From the NCBI GenBank assembly GCA_958427355.1, contig CAUACA010000011.1:1-59932 (forward strand): DNA of 59,932 nt, given 5' to 3'. Every line of letters starts with the position of its first letter. The first letter of the stretch is position 1. The notes below the pieces were generated by a model. The model saw only the letters and a program-made list of their open reading frames with translations, was not told where the DNA came from and did no database searches. Positions 45,169-54,833 of the stretch are shown here, one piece after another. The position numbers and the translations under genes were made by a program. This stretch comes from an uncultured Collinsella sp. (lineage in GTDB: Bacteria > Actinomycetota > Coriobacteriia > Coriobacteriales > Coriobacteriaceae).

Positions 45169-46914
45169 TTAGTCGTACTGAGCGTAGAGCCTCACCACGC
45201 CCGTGCGGGAGGCCGCGTCGAGCCTGACGCCGTCCCGCAGCAGGATGTAGGTGCACCCCTCGGGCAGCACGCCGCCCGGCGCGCCCACCCAGCCGGGCCC
45301 CGAGGGCGTCCTGGCCCACCACTTGCCGTCGCACTCGCGGTAGCAGCGCCAGCCGGAGAACGCGCCGCGCCCGGACCCGAACCCGAGCTCGGAGACCGTG
45401 GCGGTCCCCGTTGGCTCGCCGAACTTCACCTCGGTCGTGGTCCCCGAGGGGGCGGCGGAGCCCGCGTCGAAGTATTCGACGGTGAACATCTCTGGGTAGA
45501 TGACTTTGAATATATACTTAGAAGACCATTTACTATTTGACTGAGCCGAAACGACTGATTCTACAGCGAGATCAACCACGTTCTTATTTGCGGTCCATTT
45601 TTGCTGATTCATCGCATAGGCGACGACGCCGTTTTGGATGCCGCTGATACTGGGCGGAAAGCTTTGGTTGTCAGCGTCTATCGAGAACTCGGCCTCTCTT
45701 GCGTCCAAGTGCTTTTGGATACGGTTGAAATACTTGCCAGCCCATTCATCTGCCTTACCGTTACGTACAAAGTAGTTATCTTTAAGACTGGTAGAACGCG
45801 CAGCATAGCCATCAGCTGAATAAATCTTTTCGTGCCCTGGATGTGCAATTGCCATAAGCTCGTCAGTGAGGCAGAAGTATAGATGACGCTGATCTAAATC
45901 ACCGTAGAAATTATCAGACGTATCATCCCAAGTACAGTCAACCTGATACCATTCGTCATCGAGCTTGACCGCATTCCACGTGTGCCCATCATAGGCATCG
46001 CGGGTTTCGGCGTTTTCTACACCTGCGGCGGAAAGTAGTTTCGCATACGCTGATTCATAGGCTTGACACGTCCCAAGCCCCCTCGTAAGAGCGCTTTCTG
46101 CCGAAGACCACTTGAGCGAATTGTCGTACTCAAGCTGATCGAGAAGCCAGTCGTGAAGATAGAGGGCCATTTCGTATTCAGAACCATTTGTGTTTTGCTT
46201 GGCCTGGGACACTGCTTTAATAACAATGCTTGCAACGCTGGGATGCGCATCATCTGCAACCTGGATATACGAGTTGGTGCGCAAGTAGTAAATGCCCGAT
46301 GCCTTATCCATGAGGTAAAAGCGGAAGTTATATGATCCGGTAGCCGTCATTGTGAACGTAAAGTCGTGGCTAACGCACGCGTCGGTGTACTTTGTCCACT
46401 CTCCGCGGCTTGGGTCGGCGACCGACTCGTAAACGTACTCATTGGGGTTGGAGTACGAGGGAGCATCCATGCGGAAAAGATAGCTGCCACTGCCACCAAA
46501 TGCGCTCACGTGGAAAGTCGTTGGCTGTCCAAGTACTGGATCGTTCCATTCGACGGTGAGGGTGACACTGCCGCTGGTGGCGCTATCGCTGTGCTGATAC
46601 CCACTTACTGCGGCCTTTTTGACTTGTTCCGCGTCAAGCGACATATCGGAGGCCAAGGAGTCCTGTGGTTCTGACTGATTTGAAATTGTATTCGCGGGAT
46701 CGGAATCATTTTTGATGGGCTCATTGCCGATCTCTCTTGTATCGATGTCGCCTGTCATGCTGCCGCTCGAATTGTCCGCTGCGCCAGTCTCAGACTGCTC
46801 CAAGGTGTTGTCTTGAAGCCGTTCTTCTTCCGCTAAAACCCTTACAGGTATTGCTGCGCTAAGCATGGATACGCAAAGAAATGCGCAGAGCGAGCGGTAA
46901 AAGACTCGTTTCAT
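45169..46914 (-). CDS. Secreted transglutaminase-like cysteine protein
   Basis: A 581-aa exported protein. The signal peptide is KRVFYRSLCAFLCVSMLSAA then VLAEE. An acidic linker and two Ig-like segments lead to a transglutaminase core: GLGTCQAYESAYAKLLSAAG (Cys near 280), DGHTWNAV (His near 310) and YQVDCTWDD (Asp near 325), a complete Cys-His-Asp triad. The last 110 residues form an InlB/Flg-new-like repeat domain (EYFDAGS...FSGWRC...VRLYAQYD). GAGAGG lies 7 nt before the ATG. The final 310 bp are far richer in GC than the rest of the gene, indicating domain exchange. Possible protein cross-linking or peptidase activity at the cell surface. Confidence 0.85.
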   Translation of the reverse strand: MKRVFYRSLCAFLCVSMLSAAIPVRVLAEEERLQDNTLEQSETGAADNSSGSMTGDIDTREIGNEPIKNDSDPANTISNQSEPQDSLASDMSLDAEQVKKAAVSGYQHSDSATSGSVTLTVEWNDPVLGQPTTFHVSAFGGSGSYLFRMDAPSYSNPNEYVYESVADPSRGEWTKYTDACVSHDFTFTMTATGSYNFRFYLMDKASGIYYLRTNSYIQVADDAHPSVASIVIKAVSQAKQNTNGSEYEMALYLHDWLLDQLEYDNSLKWSSAESALTRGLGTCQAYESAYAKLLSAAGVENAETRDAYDGHTWNAVKLDDEWYQVDCTWDDTSDNFYGDLDQRHLYFCLTDELMAIAHPGHEKIYSADGYAARSTSLKDNYFVRNGKADEWAGKYFNRIQKHLDAREAEFSIDADNQSFPPSISGIQNGVVAYAMNQQKWTANKNVVDLAVESVVSAQSNSKWSSKYIFKVIYPEMFTVEYFDAGSAAPSGTTTEVKFGEPTGTATVSELGFGSGRGAFSGWRCYRECDGKWWARTPSGPGWVGAPGGVLPEGCTYILLRDGVRLDAASRTGVVRLYAQYD

Positions 46915-47156
46915 AGCGGTACCTCTCGATAAGGTGGGCGCCAAGGCCCGGAGGCGGCGCCAGGCCAACACTCCGTGTATATGTATGTGGGGTTATTTTA
47001 CGGTAACGTCAGTCAACAACTGCAAACTTTTTGGACTGAGTTGGGGAGGGGAGGGGGGTACGTGGGACAGTTTGGCACTGATTGATTTTTCGTAATCATG
47101 TCTATAAATTTTGATGAACAGTGATATGGACTCATTGTTATAGCTAGGAGCCAAAC

Positions 47157-47984
47157 ATGGAAGCACCCGCCGTTCTCTATCATTATGCAAGCCTAGATAC
47201 GCTGGCCTTGATTCTGCATAATCGAACTATCAGGTTCAGCCGGTTAGATAAGGTTGATGACCCACAAGAACAGCGTTCAGCAGACTCTCAAAATCTTGGA
47301 AAAATGAAGCTTGTCAGTTGTTGGACCTCTTCTGATGAGGAGAGCATCCCCATGTGGCGCGAGTATGCTGGAGCTGAATGTGGAGTAAGAATCCAAATGA
47401 AGAGTCATCCGTTTAAGCGGTACTCTGTGTCTACCGAAAGCCTAAGTAAGTTATCTAGTGACGCAGTTTTGAATGCTCTTGGTGGCAAGTTTGATGGACT
47501 TCAATTGCCGCTCGAAGACTATTGGGATAAAAAATTTCATTTTAAAGAAATGGCCCGAAGCGTTGAGATGCTTCATGAAGTCCAGTATACGAACGATAAG
47601 TCGCTTCTGTTTCCAGAAGTGATACGAAGCTGCGGGAACGGTTGGGTCGAAGCTGATTTAAGTGCGCTCGGGATCCACAAGGCTACCGCATGGTCATACC
47701 AGAGAGAATGGCGCTATGTTTTGACAGCAGTTCCTGTGGGCATCGCCTCTGTAATCAAGGGTGATGTTGAAGCAGTTAAGAGGGCCACTGAGGTCATACT
47801 TGATAGATGCGATCCAGAAATTCCTTCCTTTTACGATTTGGCTATCTCAGACGGAGCATTTTCTTCGATGAAGATCGTCGCTTCCCCAAAGATGACGCCG
47901 GGGAACCGATTAATTTTGGATGCGTTAGTGCAGAAATACGCATCCGACATTGAGGTTACGGAAAGCACGATTGAGCTGGCTTAA
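47157..47984 (+). CDS. DUF2971 protein
   Basis: A 275-aa cytosolic protein. The N-terminus LYHYASLDTLALILHNRTIRFSRLDKVDDPQE matches the DUF2971 start pattern (YHYTS, RLD-x-xNDP-type), followed by SCWTSSDEESIPMWREYA. GAGCC lies upstream of the ATG within AGGAG. AT-rich. Molecular function is unknown; DUF2971 genes are common in accessory and conflict-type regions. Confidence 0.75.
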   Translation: MEAPAVLYHYASLDTLALILHNRTIRFSRLDKVDDPQEQRSADSQNLGKMKLVSCWTSSDEESIPMWREYAGAECGVRIQMKSHPFKRYSVSTESLSKLSSDAVLNALGGKFDGLQLPLEDYWDKKFHFKEMARSVEMLHEVQYTNDKSLLFPEVIRSCGNGWVEADLSALGIHKATAWSYQREWRYVLTAVPVGIASVIKGDVEAVKRATEVILDRCDPEIPSFYDLAISDGAFSSMKIVASPKMTPGNRLILDALVQKYASDIEVTESTIELA

Positions 47985-48480
47985 ATAGGCAGCAATATGA
48001 TGCCGGTGGCCCCCATGTGTTGCCTGCGACTTCATGGTGGGGGAGCCGATGCTCTTCTATCCCTTTCTTCTCATGCAATGCGTAAGAAGTCAGATCGTGC
48101 CCTGGGTCGCTTCAGTAGTGCTTACTGATAAGTACCTATCAGCTGTAGGGGGCTTTCGGAAAACTGAGTATTTGATCGCTTGAGTGCTGCTGATTATTGC
48201 TAGCGGTTCGCCCCGCGGCGCTGCCGCATGTTTGCCTCGCCCATGTCAGCCCAGACCGCTTTGCGCGCGATCCTGTCTATGGTCGCGTCCGCGTGGACCC
48301 CGCCGACGAGCCTCGGGTGCCAGTCCTTCTTCTTGAACTGGGTGCAGAGGACGGTCGACGTTGCCGTACCTCAGCTCCCTCAGCATTGGTCTGAACTCAA
48401 TCTGGAGCCGAATCAGAGAATCATGAATGCGGAGCGATAATCATGGCATTGTAAATTGATTTTTAGTAGCGGAGGAGACC
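47985..48480. other. Gap with only an IS21 remnant
   Basis: Apart from the IstB fragment at 48200-48395 no gene or strong signal is visible. GC content jumps inside the fragment relative to its flanks. The ribosome site for the next gene (GGAGGA) closes the stretch. Confidence 0.6.
48200..48395 (-). pseudogene. C-terminal fragment of IS21-type helper ATPase IstB
   Basis: The minus strand reads STVLCTQFKKKDWHPRLVGG, VHADATIDRIARKAVWADMG and EANMRQ before a stop at 48200. This is the conserved end of IstB. One base shift upstream the frame continues as MLRELRYGN, so a frameshift is present and the ATPase domain and istA are missing. Confidence 0.8.
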
Positions 48481-49122
48481 ATGGACCTAACGAATCTACC
48501 TGAATACATCTCAGCGATTGTGGCAATCATCGCGTTGCTCATTTCTTGTTACCAAGCTCGTCTCAGCAATAAACAGTCTCTATTCAATCGACGTTTAAAT
48601 ATATGGATAACCGTCGATAAACTCATGAGCGTTTACGCAAAAAACGCGAAGAACTTGGAACATGATGACGAGCCGCAAATGGCTATCGACCTACTATTTA
48701 TATGGCTGACTAACACCACGTACCTGCAATCAATCTCAGCCTCAATTAATAAGGTGCTAGATGCTGATCTTCAGCTCAAACTGCATTTAAAGCTTGACGA
48801 AATAAGATCGCTCGCCATGGAGGCGAGGTTTTGCTTCAAAGGAAAGAGTGGTGAGGCAATTGCCGAATTTATAGAAGCTTATCAATCCCTTTTATTTTCA
48901 ATGTATCAGTATCAGATTGTATTTAATAAGATGCTCCAGAATGCAAGGGAATATCAATGGACGCTTGAACAGGCTTCTGAAAAGTTACATGAGCCCGATC
49001 AACGGAAAGATCTCTTTGAAAAAGAAAGCGCTCTTGCTGCCTCATACATGACTTTATGCCAGCTAAACAAGAGAGGTGCAATTCAGCGCCAAATACAACT
49101 AGCAGGCCCTACATGGCGCTGA
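48481..49122 (+). CDS. Hypothetical protein with N-terminal membrane anchor
   Basis: A 213-aa protein I do not recognise. One hydrophobic segment (ISAIVAIIALLISC, residues 11-24) precedes an alpha-helical soluble part with QARLSNKQSLFNRRLNIW and ending in a basic tail. GGAGGA is well placed before the ATG. Single-span anchored helical proteins of this size are frequent in accessory islands, but no function can be assigned. Confidence 0.7.
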   Translation: MDLTNLPEYISAIVAIIALLISCYQARLSNKQSLFNRRLNIWITVDKLMSVYAKNAKNLEHDDEPQMAIDLLFIWLTNTTYLQSISASINKVLDADLQLKLHLKLDEIRSLAMEARFCFKGKSGEAIAEFIEAYQSLLFSMYQYQIVFNKMLQNAREYQWTLEQASEKLHEPDQRKDLFEKESALAASYMTLCQLNKRGAIQRQIQLAGPTWR

Positions 49123-49304
49123 CCTAAATTGGGTACTTAAGACGGTCGATGCCGCGCCAAACCTCAATGCCGCTAGCCCAATGAGCAAAAACTCTTAAGC
49201 TCTAAAGTAACGCAAGGCCCGCCAGCTTTCATTGCTGCGAGTTTAAGAACGTTACCAATTAGAATAGAACCCAGTGCTGGAATAAGACTCGGAAGCTGAC
49301 TCAG

Positions 49305-49973
49305 GTGAACTTTAAGGACGAATACATAAATAGTCAGATATTCAGCTGGAGACATCATCCACTGCGGTACGTGGCAAGGGAGGATGAGCTCGCTTACAGT
49401 CATCTTTATGGCTACATAGAACAATTGGCGGGTTCCGTTAGTGGTTTAGTCTCTACGCCATCTTTCAACCAGTTTTTACTTGAATCCTGTCAGCTCTTAG
49501 CTAACTCGCTGGATCTAATTCATCAAGGTTACTTCGACGCTGCTTTTTATTCAGTCCGACAAGCTGGAGAGGTCATCCTTATCGGAACGTTGTTTTCGAA
49601 TCTAGAAGAATCTGAGCGCAAGGCTAAATATGAGAAATGGGTCTCGCTCGACAGGTTCCCCTCATTTAGCGAACTGTCCAAAATGCTGCGTTCAAAAGAT
49701 ATTGAATATCGAGACCTTCTTGAACAAATGCCCGAAATTGATGAGCTAATCAGCAAGCTCAATAAGAGGGCGAACAAGTATATTCACAAACAAGGCCACG
49801 AATCCTTTTATACCAAGCCTTACGAAGTGGTTCCCGAAAGCGCGAAGCATATTCGAGAGGATTTCACCGATTATTTCACGACTACTGTAAAGGTCTGTGC
49901 AATTTTTCGACTTGCCGTCGATCCTTTCCCCATTATTACTGAGCGACCCCGAATGCGAATTCAGATTCCCTGA
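49305..49973 (+). pseudogene. HEPN-like hypothetical, 5' part of a probably frameshifted gene
   Basis: A 222-aa frame with GTG start. It is helical and contains LNKRANKYIHKQG, an R-X5-H pattern typical of HEPN RNase-type domains. Near its end (KVCAIFRLAVDPFPII) the downstream frame takes over smoothly (LLLSDPECEFRFPDCMTLEFG), and the two frames overlap by 76 nt. The second frame has no good ribosome site. A one-base change in the TTTCCCC tract around 49925 would join them into a protein of about 450 aa. Programmed frameshift, mutation or sequencing error are all possible. Confidence 0.55.
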
Positions 49974-50622
49974 TTGTATGACGCTCGAATTCGGTCAGAG
50001 CTTTATTGATAATTGTTTGGGGAACGAGTTTGTTAAGCACTACATTGAGACGGATTGTTACCGCAATTGGGTGAATGCGATTAAGTCAACATTTCCTCAG
50101 TTGAAGGAGGCAACATATAATGTCTCAAACCTGCACTATATTGATTTGTCTAACATCGAAGACATTCTTGATGAGCTAGATAAGTTAACGTTATATGAGG
50201 CGACGGCTGTTTTAATCACTGCGCTATTCTCAGAGAAAGTAATTGCCATTCATATAACCGGCATGCTTGATGCATTTAGTAATTCGGCAAGACCATCAAG
50301 CGGTCTGTACCTTTCAGACATGAGTGATTACGCCGAACAGCTTGGCGGAGTCAACGTTCCACTCGCGGAGATCTGTCATCTCACTAGTCTTGATACATCG
50401 CATAAGTATTCTCCCGTTAGCTCATTCATTACTTCGTTATCTATTGCGTCAGATTCTGTTTGCGTTGAGACCGATAAGCTTCTTGATGACAATGAAGTTG
50501 AGCTAGGCCGCAAGGCTGCACAGGAGCTTGGTCGGCTTTGGAGGCAGATCAAAGTTGGTCAATGTTCTATGTCTGAATTGAAAGAGACTGTACCGTTCAA
50601 TCGGATTAAGCAAAGACAGTAA
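49897..50622 (+). pseudogene. 3' part of the probably frameshifted HEPN-like gene
   Basis: A 241-aa frame starting at an unsupported GTG. It has no recognised domain; it is helical and acidic (IEDILDELDKLTLYEATAVL). Read together with the preceding frame it gives one continuous protein, see there. If translated alone, ATG 49978 would be another start, also without a ribosome site. Confidence 0.5.
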
Positions 50623-50909
50623 AGTACTGCAGGACCAAAATCGCAGAGACAAATAAAAGTCAATCGTTCGCGTGCGCCGTCAAACGATGAAGCGGACTCT
50701 GAAGACTTTGGCGCGAGGCCCAATCGCGGCGCCAAGAAGCGAGTGGGCCTCCAAGCCCCAATAGCAGCTTTCCTGCGTGCTCCACCACACTCTCGCTGTC
50801 ATGCTGCTGAGTAAACAGACGGGGCCCATATGCCGATAAGGATTATCATTTTCTTGCAATCATTTATTTGTAATGCTGCCTGCGAACGCATTTCTATAGG
50901 GGGTTGATT

Positions 50910-52157
50910 TTGAAAAGAATTGATTTACATATTCATACTGTAAAAACAGTATGCGATCCACAAAATTATTGTTTCGACCTCGAAGTTCTTAAGAGATATG
51001 TTGGAACGGCGCAGTTGGATGCTATTGCCGTTACTAATCACAATCTATTCGACAGGGCGAACTATGACTCGATATGCAACGCTATTGATATCCCAGTTTT
51101 TCCCGGTATAGAGCTCAACGTTCGAACTCCTGTAAAATATGGACATGTTCTGGTGATTGCACCAGCCGACGATGTTGACATCTTTGAGTTCGACGCTGAA
51201 AAGATGGCCATGCAGCTACCTGATAAAGATAGTCGCGCTCCTTGGGATCTGGTTGAATCCACCTTCTCAAACATTTCAAAGTATCTTGTGATCCCGCACT
51301 ATCGAAAAGACAAGCAGCTCGATTTAAAGACAATAGATGAAATTAGAAAGTCCACAGGCATTGATGCTCTTGAGGTGGCAAATGCCAAAAAGTGGCTGAA
51401 AGAGAAAGATCTGGCTAACGAACCGCTGGTTCTCTTTAGCGACTGTAGGCCTGGCCTGCGAATGGATAGCACTGACAAAGGCGATGCTGACCCGCATCGT
51501 TATGCTTATGGATTTACATATGTAAAATGCGAAGAGCTTACCGTGCCTGCACTCAAGAAAGCCTTCGCAACAGGTAGAAACACCGCAGTGTTCCGCGATG
51601 ATGACATTTTCGAAATCCTTCCGGAGGCGTTACCGGTTTCGACAGGATTAAATGTTGTAATTGGTAATAGGACTTCTGGGAAGACTTATACGTTAAACAG
51701 AATCGCAGATGCTTTCGAGCCGAATGACATCGCTTACATTAAACAGTTCGATATCACAAAAAAGGCCGAAGAGAAGAAATTCAACGAGATAGTAGCTGCG
51801 GAGGATGCTAAATACGAAGATGGCTATCTCAAGCCTTTAAAATCTGGATTAAGTGATTACTTCGATCTTGATATTGAGGGCTTGAAAGAAAAAGTACGTA
51901 AGTTTACTGAAGCCGTGATCACCTTTGCTAATTCACCGGAGGATGATGCTTCGAGAGTTCCCATCTATCGGGCACAGGCATTTGCATTTGTTTCTGATGA
52001 TAAGCGCGCAGAGGAAGACGTGAAGCTGCGCAATGCTGCCAGAAAGCTCGCGAGGGAGAATACGCGCTCTGAAATTATTGCTAATTACATTAATAAGGAA
52101 TCATTGGTGGCATTGGATAAAGCTTTGCGCATGGAGATGCTTGAAGCAGTTAAATAG
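50910..52157 (+). pseudogene. PHP-domain ATPase, N-terminal part up to an in-frame amber codon
   Basis: 415 codons with a TTG start (GGGGG 6 nt upstream). The PHP phosphoesterase part has DLHIHT (residues 4-9), AVTNHN, FPGIELNV, GHVLV and VIPHYRKDK; the usual final SDxH is SDCRPG. A Walker A, VIGNRTSGKTYTLNR, begins near residue 250, followed by a helical region. A TAG at 52155-52157 stops the frame, but the same frame continues with ABC-type ATPase motifs. The whole resembles TrlF-like or PHP-SMC proteins of conflict systems. Whether the stop inactivates it, is read through, or splits the protein is open. Confidence 0.7.
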
Positions 52158-52160
52158 AGG

Positions 52161-52970
52161 GTGGCTAAAGAATGTGCTAACACTATTATCGCTGCTTCTA
52201 AAAGTCGTCTGACTGAGCTTTCGTCGAGAAAGCCCCTTCCTCCCTCTAAGCCTATATCTGATTATTTCCGTGCTACCTTCTATGAAGATGGCCTCAGTAA
52301 GCTTCTTGGCGAATTGGAAAACCCTGTTGATCTTGAAAGTGAAGACGCTGGCCGCTTCACAAAAAAGCGAAGGAGGAAGAAGGTCCAGAGTGCATCCGAA
52401 GGCAAAAAACGCGTGTCTACGCAATTCGGCATTGCGGGTCTGTATAAGACTCCCGATATGCTTAGCAAGCTTCGTTTTTTGAGGAGCTTTCCCGATGAGC
52501 TTAAACTTTCAGCTCATAAGCTATTGGTTAAAGTTGACACCTTCATCGTTGATAAAAAGAGGAATACACCGCTGTCTGGCGGACAACGTGCTGAATATGT
52601 ATTCATTCATGAGCTGGACAAAGCACGCAATAAAGATATTGTGCTTATTGATGAGCCTGAATCGTCTTTCGACAATAGATTTCTTAAGTCAGATATCTAC
52701 AGCGCGCTTCATCGACTTTCTAGCGAAGCGACCGTGTTCCTAGTTACTCATAACAACACACTTGGAGTTTCAATTAATCCCGATTGGCTAATTTACGCAG
52801 TTTACGATGATGGTAAATACGAACTGTTCTCGGGAGCGATGTCTTCTAAGAAGCTTAAATCCAGTGACGGAAATATTGTAGAACGACGAGACATTCTGAT
52901 GGAGACCATGGAAGCGGGCTGGGATGCCTATGAAGGAAGAAGGATTCACTATGATCTTACTCAAGATTGA
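52161..52970 (+). pseudogene. PHP-domain ATPase, C-terminal part after the amber codon
   Basis: In the same frame as the preceding part. It has an ABC signature PLSGGQRAEYVFIHELD, Walker B DIVLIDEPESSFDN and switch His in VFLVTHNN, i.e. the half of the ATPase that must join the Walker A of the upstream part. A GTG three bases after the stop has its purine stretch too close to act as a ribosome site, and no ATG follows for over 100 codons. The split lies in the helical arm between the two ATPase halves. Confidence 0.7.
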
Positions 52971-53274
52971 TGAAGGCAAAGGGCTTTACCTTAAGGAAAA
53001 TGAATTTGTCCCAATTGCATCTATTGAGCCAGACGACCTTGTCACTTTGATTGAAACTATTGCAAAAACTGAAGGGACAATAAGTCTCGACGCGTACAAC
53101 AATTGTGACAAGCAAATTGTTAACCCCATCGAAAAAACGATTTACGAAGAGGTTTTCAAAGTTCTAAATGACCTAAACACTCATCATGATGATTATGTTG
53201 CCAAATGTGCTGAGAAGCTTGATGAGCTTGAGAAAAAGTATGGACTGGAGGGACCCTCTCAATTGGATGACTAG
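52951..53274 (+). CDS. Small acidic protein, partner of the PHP-ATPase
   Basis: A 107-aa protein I do not recognise. MILLKIDEGKGLYLKENEF opens it; a C-terminal coiled-coil-like helix (YVAKCAEKLDELEKKYGLEG) closes it. It overlaps the ATPase end by 20 nt with GAAGGA 6 nt before the ATG, so it is translated with it. Its constant pairing would make a two-gene system; that is to be tested by neighbourhood comparison. Confidence 0.7.
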   Translation: MILLKIDEGKGLYLKENEFVPIASIEPDDLVTLIETIAKTEGTISLDAYNNCDKQIVNPIEKTIYEEVFKVLNDLNTHHDDYVAKCAEKLDELEKKYGLEGPSQLDD

Positions 53275-53644
53275 GCCCGTTTCCATCTCACATACTCTCG
53301 TTCCGAATAGTCTCTTGATTAATAGTATTAATGTTAAGAGGATGGACTACGGGAGTCTTCATGCCCATGATGCAACCAAAGAACAGAGCTACTTAATCCA
53401 AAGTGCAAAGGCGATTATCCTGGCCATTGAACTTCGCGGTAGGAGCAATTGCAGCTCTTATGCCGTCTAATCGATTTAAATCGATTTCCTTTCACCGAAT
53501 GGCAAAACGATTTACACCTAATTATTGGCACTGTACAGGGACATTTTCTTTGTTTATGCCTTGATCTCGTTAAACTAATAACTGCTGCTACCAGGGCATT
53601 TTCTGGTGCACATTCTATTGGCTCCTGCGAAGATCGGAGCGGGT
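53275..53644. other. 370-nt stretch with a possible gene fragment
   Basis: An open frame ending at 53470 (reading RMDYGSLHAHDATKEQSYLI) begins inside the previous gene and has no ribosome site; it may be a decayed gene end. Further on there is AT-rich DNA with an ATTTAAAT-centred dyad (CGATTTAAATCG, 53471-53482) and no other clear signal. Confidence 0.35.
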
Positions 53645-54739
53645 ATGTTTGCTGCCGAGTCCCACACCAGCCGTCATTACATTGCGATTGTTGCCATGGC
53701 CTGCCTATGTGTTTTGCTGGGCGGGCCTTCTTATGCCGCGGGCGCTGAGAGCCTCATCATCGCGGGCGCGACGTACTACGAGCCGGGCGTGTCGGGCCCC
53801 GGCTGGGCCTGGACCGATGCCGACCACCTGGAGCTTAACGGCTACGCGGGCGAGGCCATCGGCGCCGAGGGCGACCTGGTGCTGACGCTTGCCGGGCAAA
53901 ACTCCGTGACGGAGTCGCATGCGCCCGATGCGGACATCACGCTGTGCGGCATGGAGGTGTGGGGCAACCTGACGCTTCGCGGTACTGGGACCCTGACGGC
54001 GACGGGCTCGCAGTGCGGGATCCACGTTTCGCAGGCGCTCGCGGTGGACGGCTGCACCGTCGATGCCCGGGCGAACGGGGCCGATATTACGGACGAGGCG
54101 GTCGCCGGCGTGATCGCAGGTGACATGGCCGTGCGCGGCGGCGGGCGCATCGTTGCCGCGGGCACCAGGTCCGGAGCGGGCGTGCGCGCCTACGGCGTGT
54201 GTCTGCAAGATGCGGGCCTTGGCGATGGTGACGCCGGCTGTCGGCTTTCCGTCGACGCCTCGTGGCTGGATGCGGCCGGTACCGATGGCGGCGTTGCTTG
54301 TCTGGGTGGGTCGCTTGTGTCTGCGCGGTTTGTGACGCCTGCTGGTGGGGTCTTTGGTGCTAGTGGCGTGGTGGATGCCTCCGGTGCAGTGGCACCGCAT
54401 GTAGTGATTGAGCCCGATGTCGCCACACCTCCGGCGGGGGAGACCGATGGAGACGACGTGCCTGGCGATAGCGCGGGCAAGTCTCCCGCCGATGCTAACC
54501 CCGCTGCCGGAGAGCCCACCACAGGAACCACGGCAAATCCCACGCTGAAACCCGCGGCCGCGACAACCAAGACAACAACGACAGTAACCAAGACCTCGGG
54601 CGCCAAAGTCTCCAAGCCCAAGACTGCCACCGCGACCACTGCGGCACTCCCCAAGACCGGCGACACCAACTGGATCGCCGCTTCCGTGACGCTTTTCCTG
54701 CTTGGTACAGTGCTTCTAGCTGCCGTATGTCGCTGCTGA
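53645..54739 (+). CDS. LPXTG-anchored surface protein
   Basis: A 364-aa cell-wall protein. A signal peptide (HYIAIVAMACLCVLLGGPSYA) precedes a beta-solenoid-like body with DHLELNGYAGEAIGAEGDL and GNLTLRGTGTLT repeats, like carbohydrate-binding or pectate-lyase-type repeats. A Pro/Thr/Lys-rich wall-spanning region follows, then the sorting signal LPKTGDTN, a hydrophobic stretch and CRC at the end. GGAG lies 5 nt before the ATG at 53645. It is very GC-rich, unlike the AT-rich genes on both sides. The sortase is not in this window. Confidence 0.88.
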   Translation: MFAAESHTSRHYIAIVAMACLCVLLGGPSYAAGAESLIIAGATYYEPGVSGPGWAWTDADHLELNGYAGEAIGAEGDLVLTLAGQNSVTESHAPDADITLCGMEVWGNLTLRGTGTLTATGSQCGIHVSQALAVDGCTVDARANGADITDEAVAGVIAGDMAVRGGGRIVAAGTRSGAGVRAYGVCLQDAGLGDGDAGCRLSVDASWLDAAGTDGGVACLGGSLVSARFVTPAGGVFGASGVVDASGAVAPHVVIEPDVATPPAGETDGDDVPGDSAGKSPADANPAAGEPTTGTTANPTLKPAAATTKTTTTVTKTSGAKVSKPKTATATTAALPKTGDTNWIAASVTLFLLGTVLLAAVCRC

Positions 54740-54833
54740 AGTACCCATTTCGATAAGCAATGTAGAAGACTATATTCGTAACGACGCATTAGCAGAATAG
54801 TTTATTACGACAATTGCTCAGGATTTATCTAAC

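Noticed and set aside
52161..52970. A separate ATPase gene with its own start
   Set aside because: It has no Walker A, no usable start signal and continues the frame of the upstream part exactly after one TAG.
53186..53470. Independent small gene after the PHP-ATPase partner
   Set aside because: It starts inside the previous gene without a ribosome site; kept only as a possible remnant.
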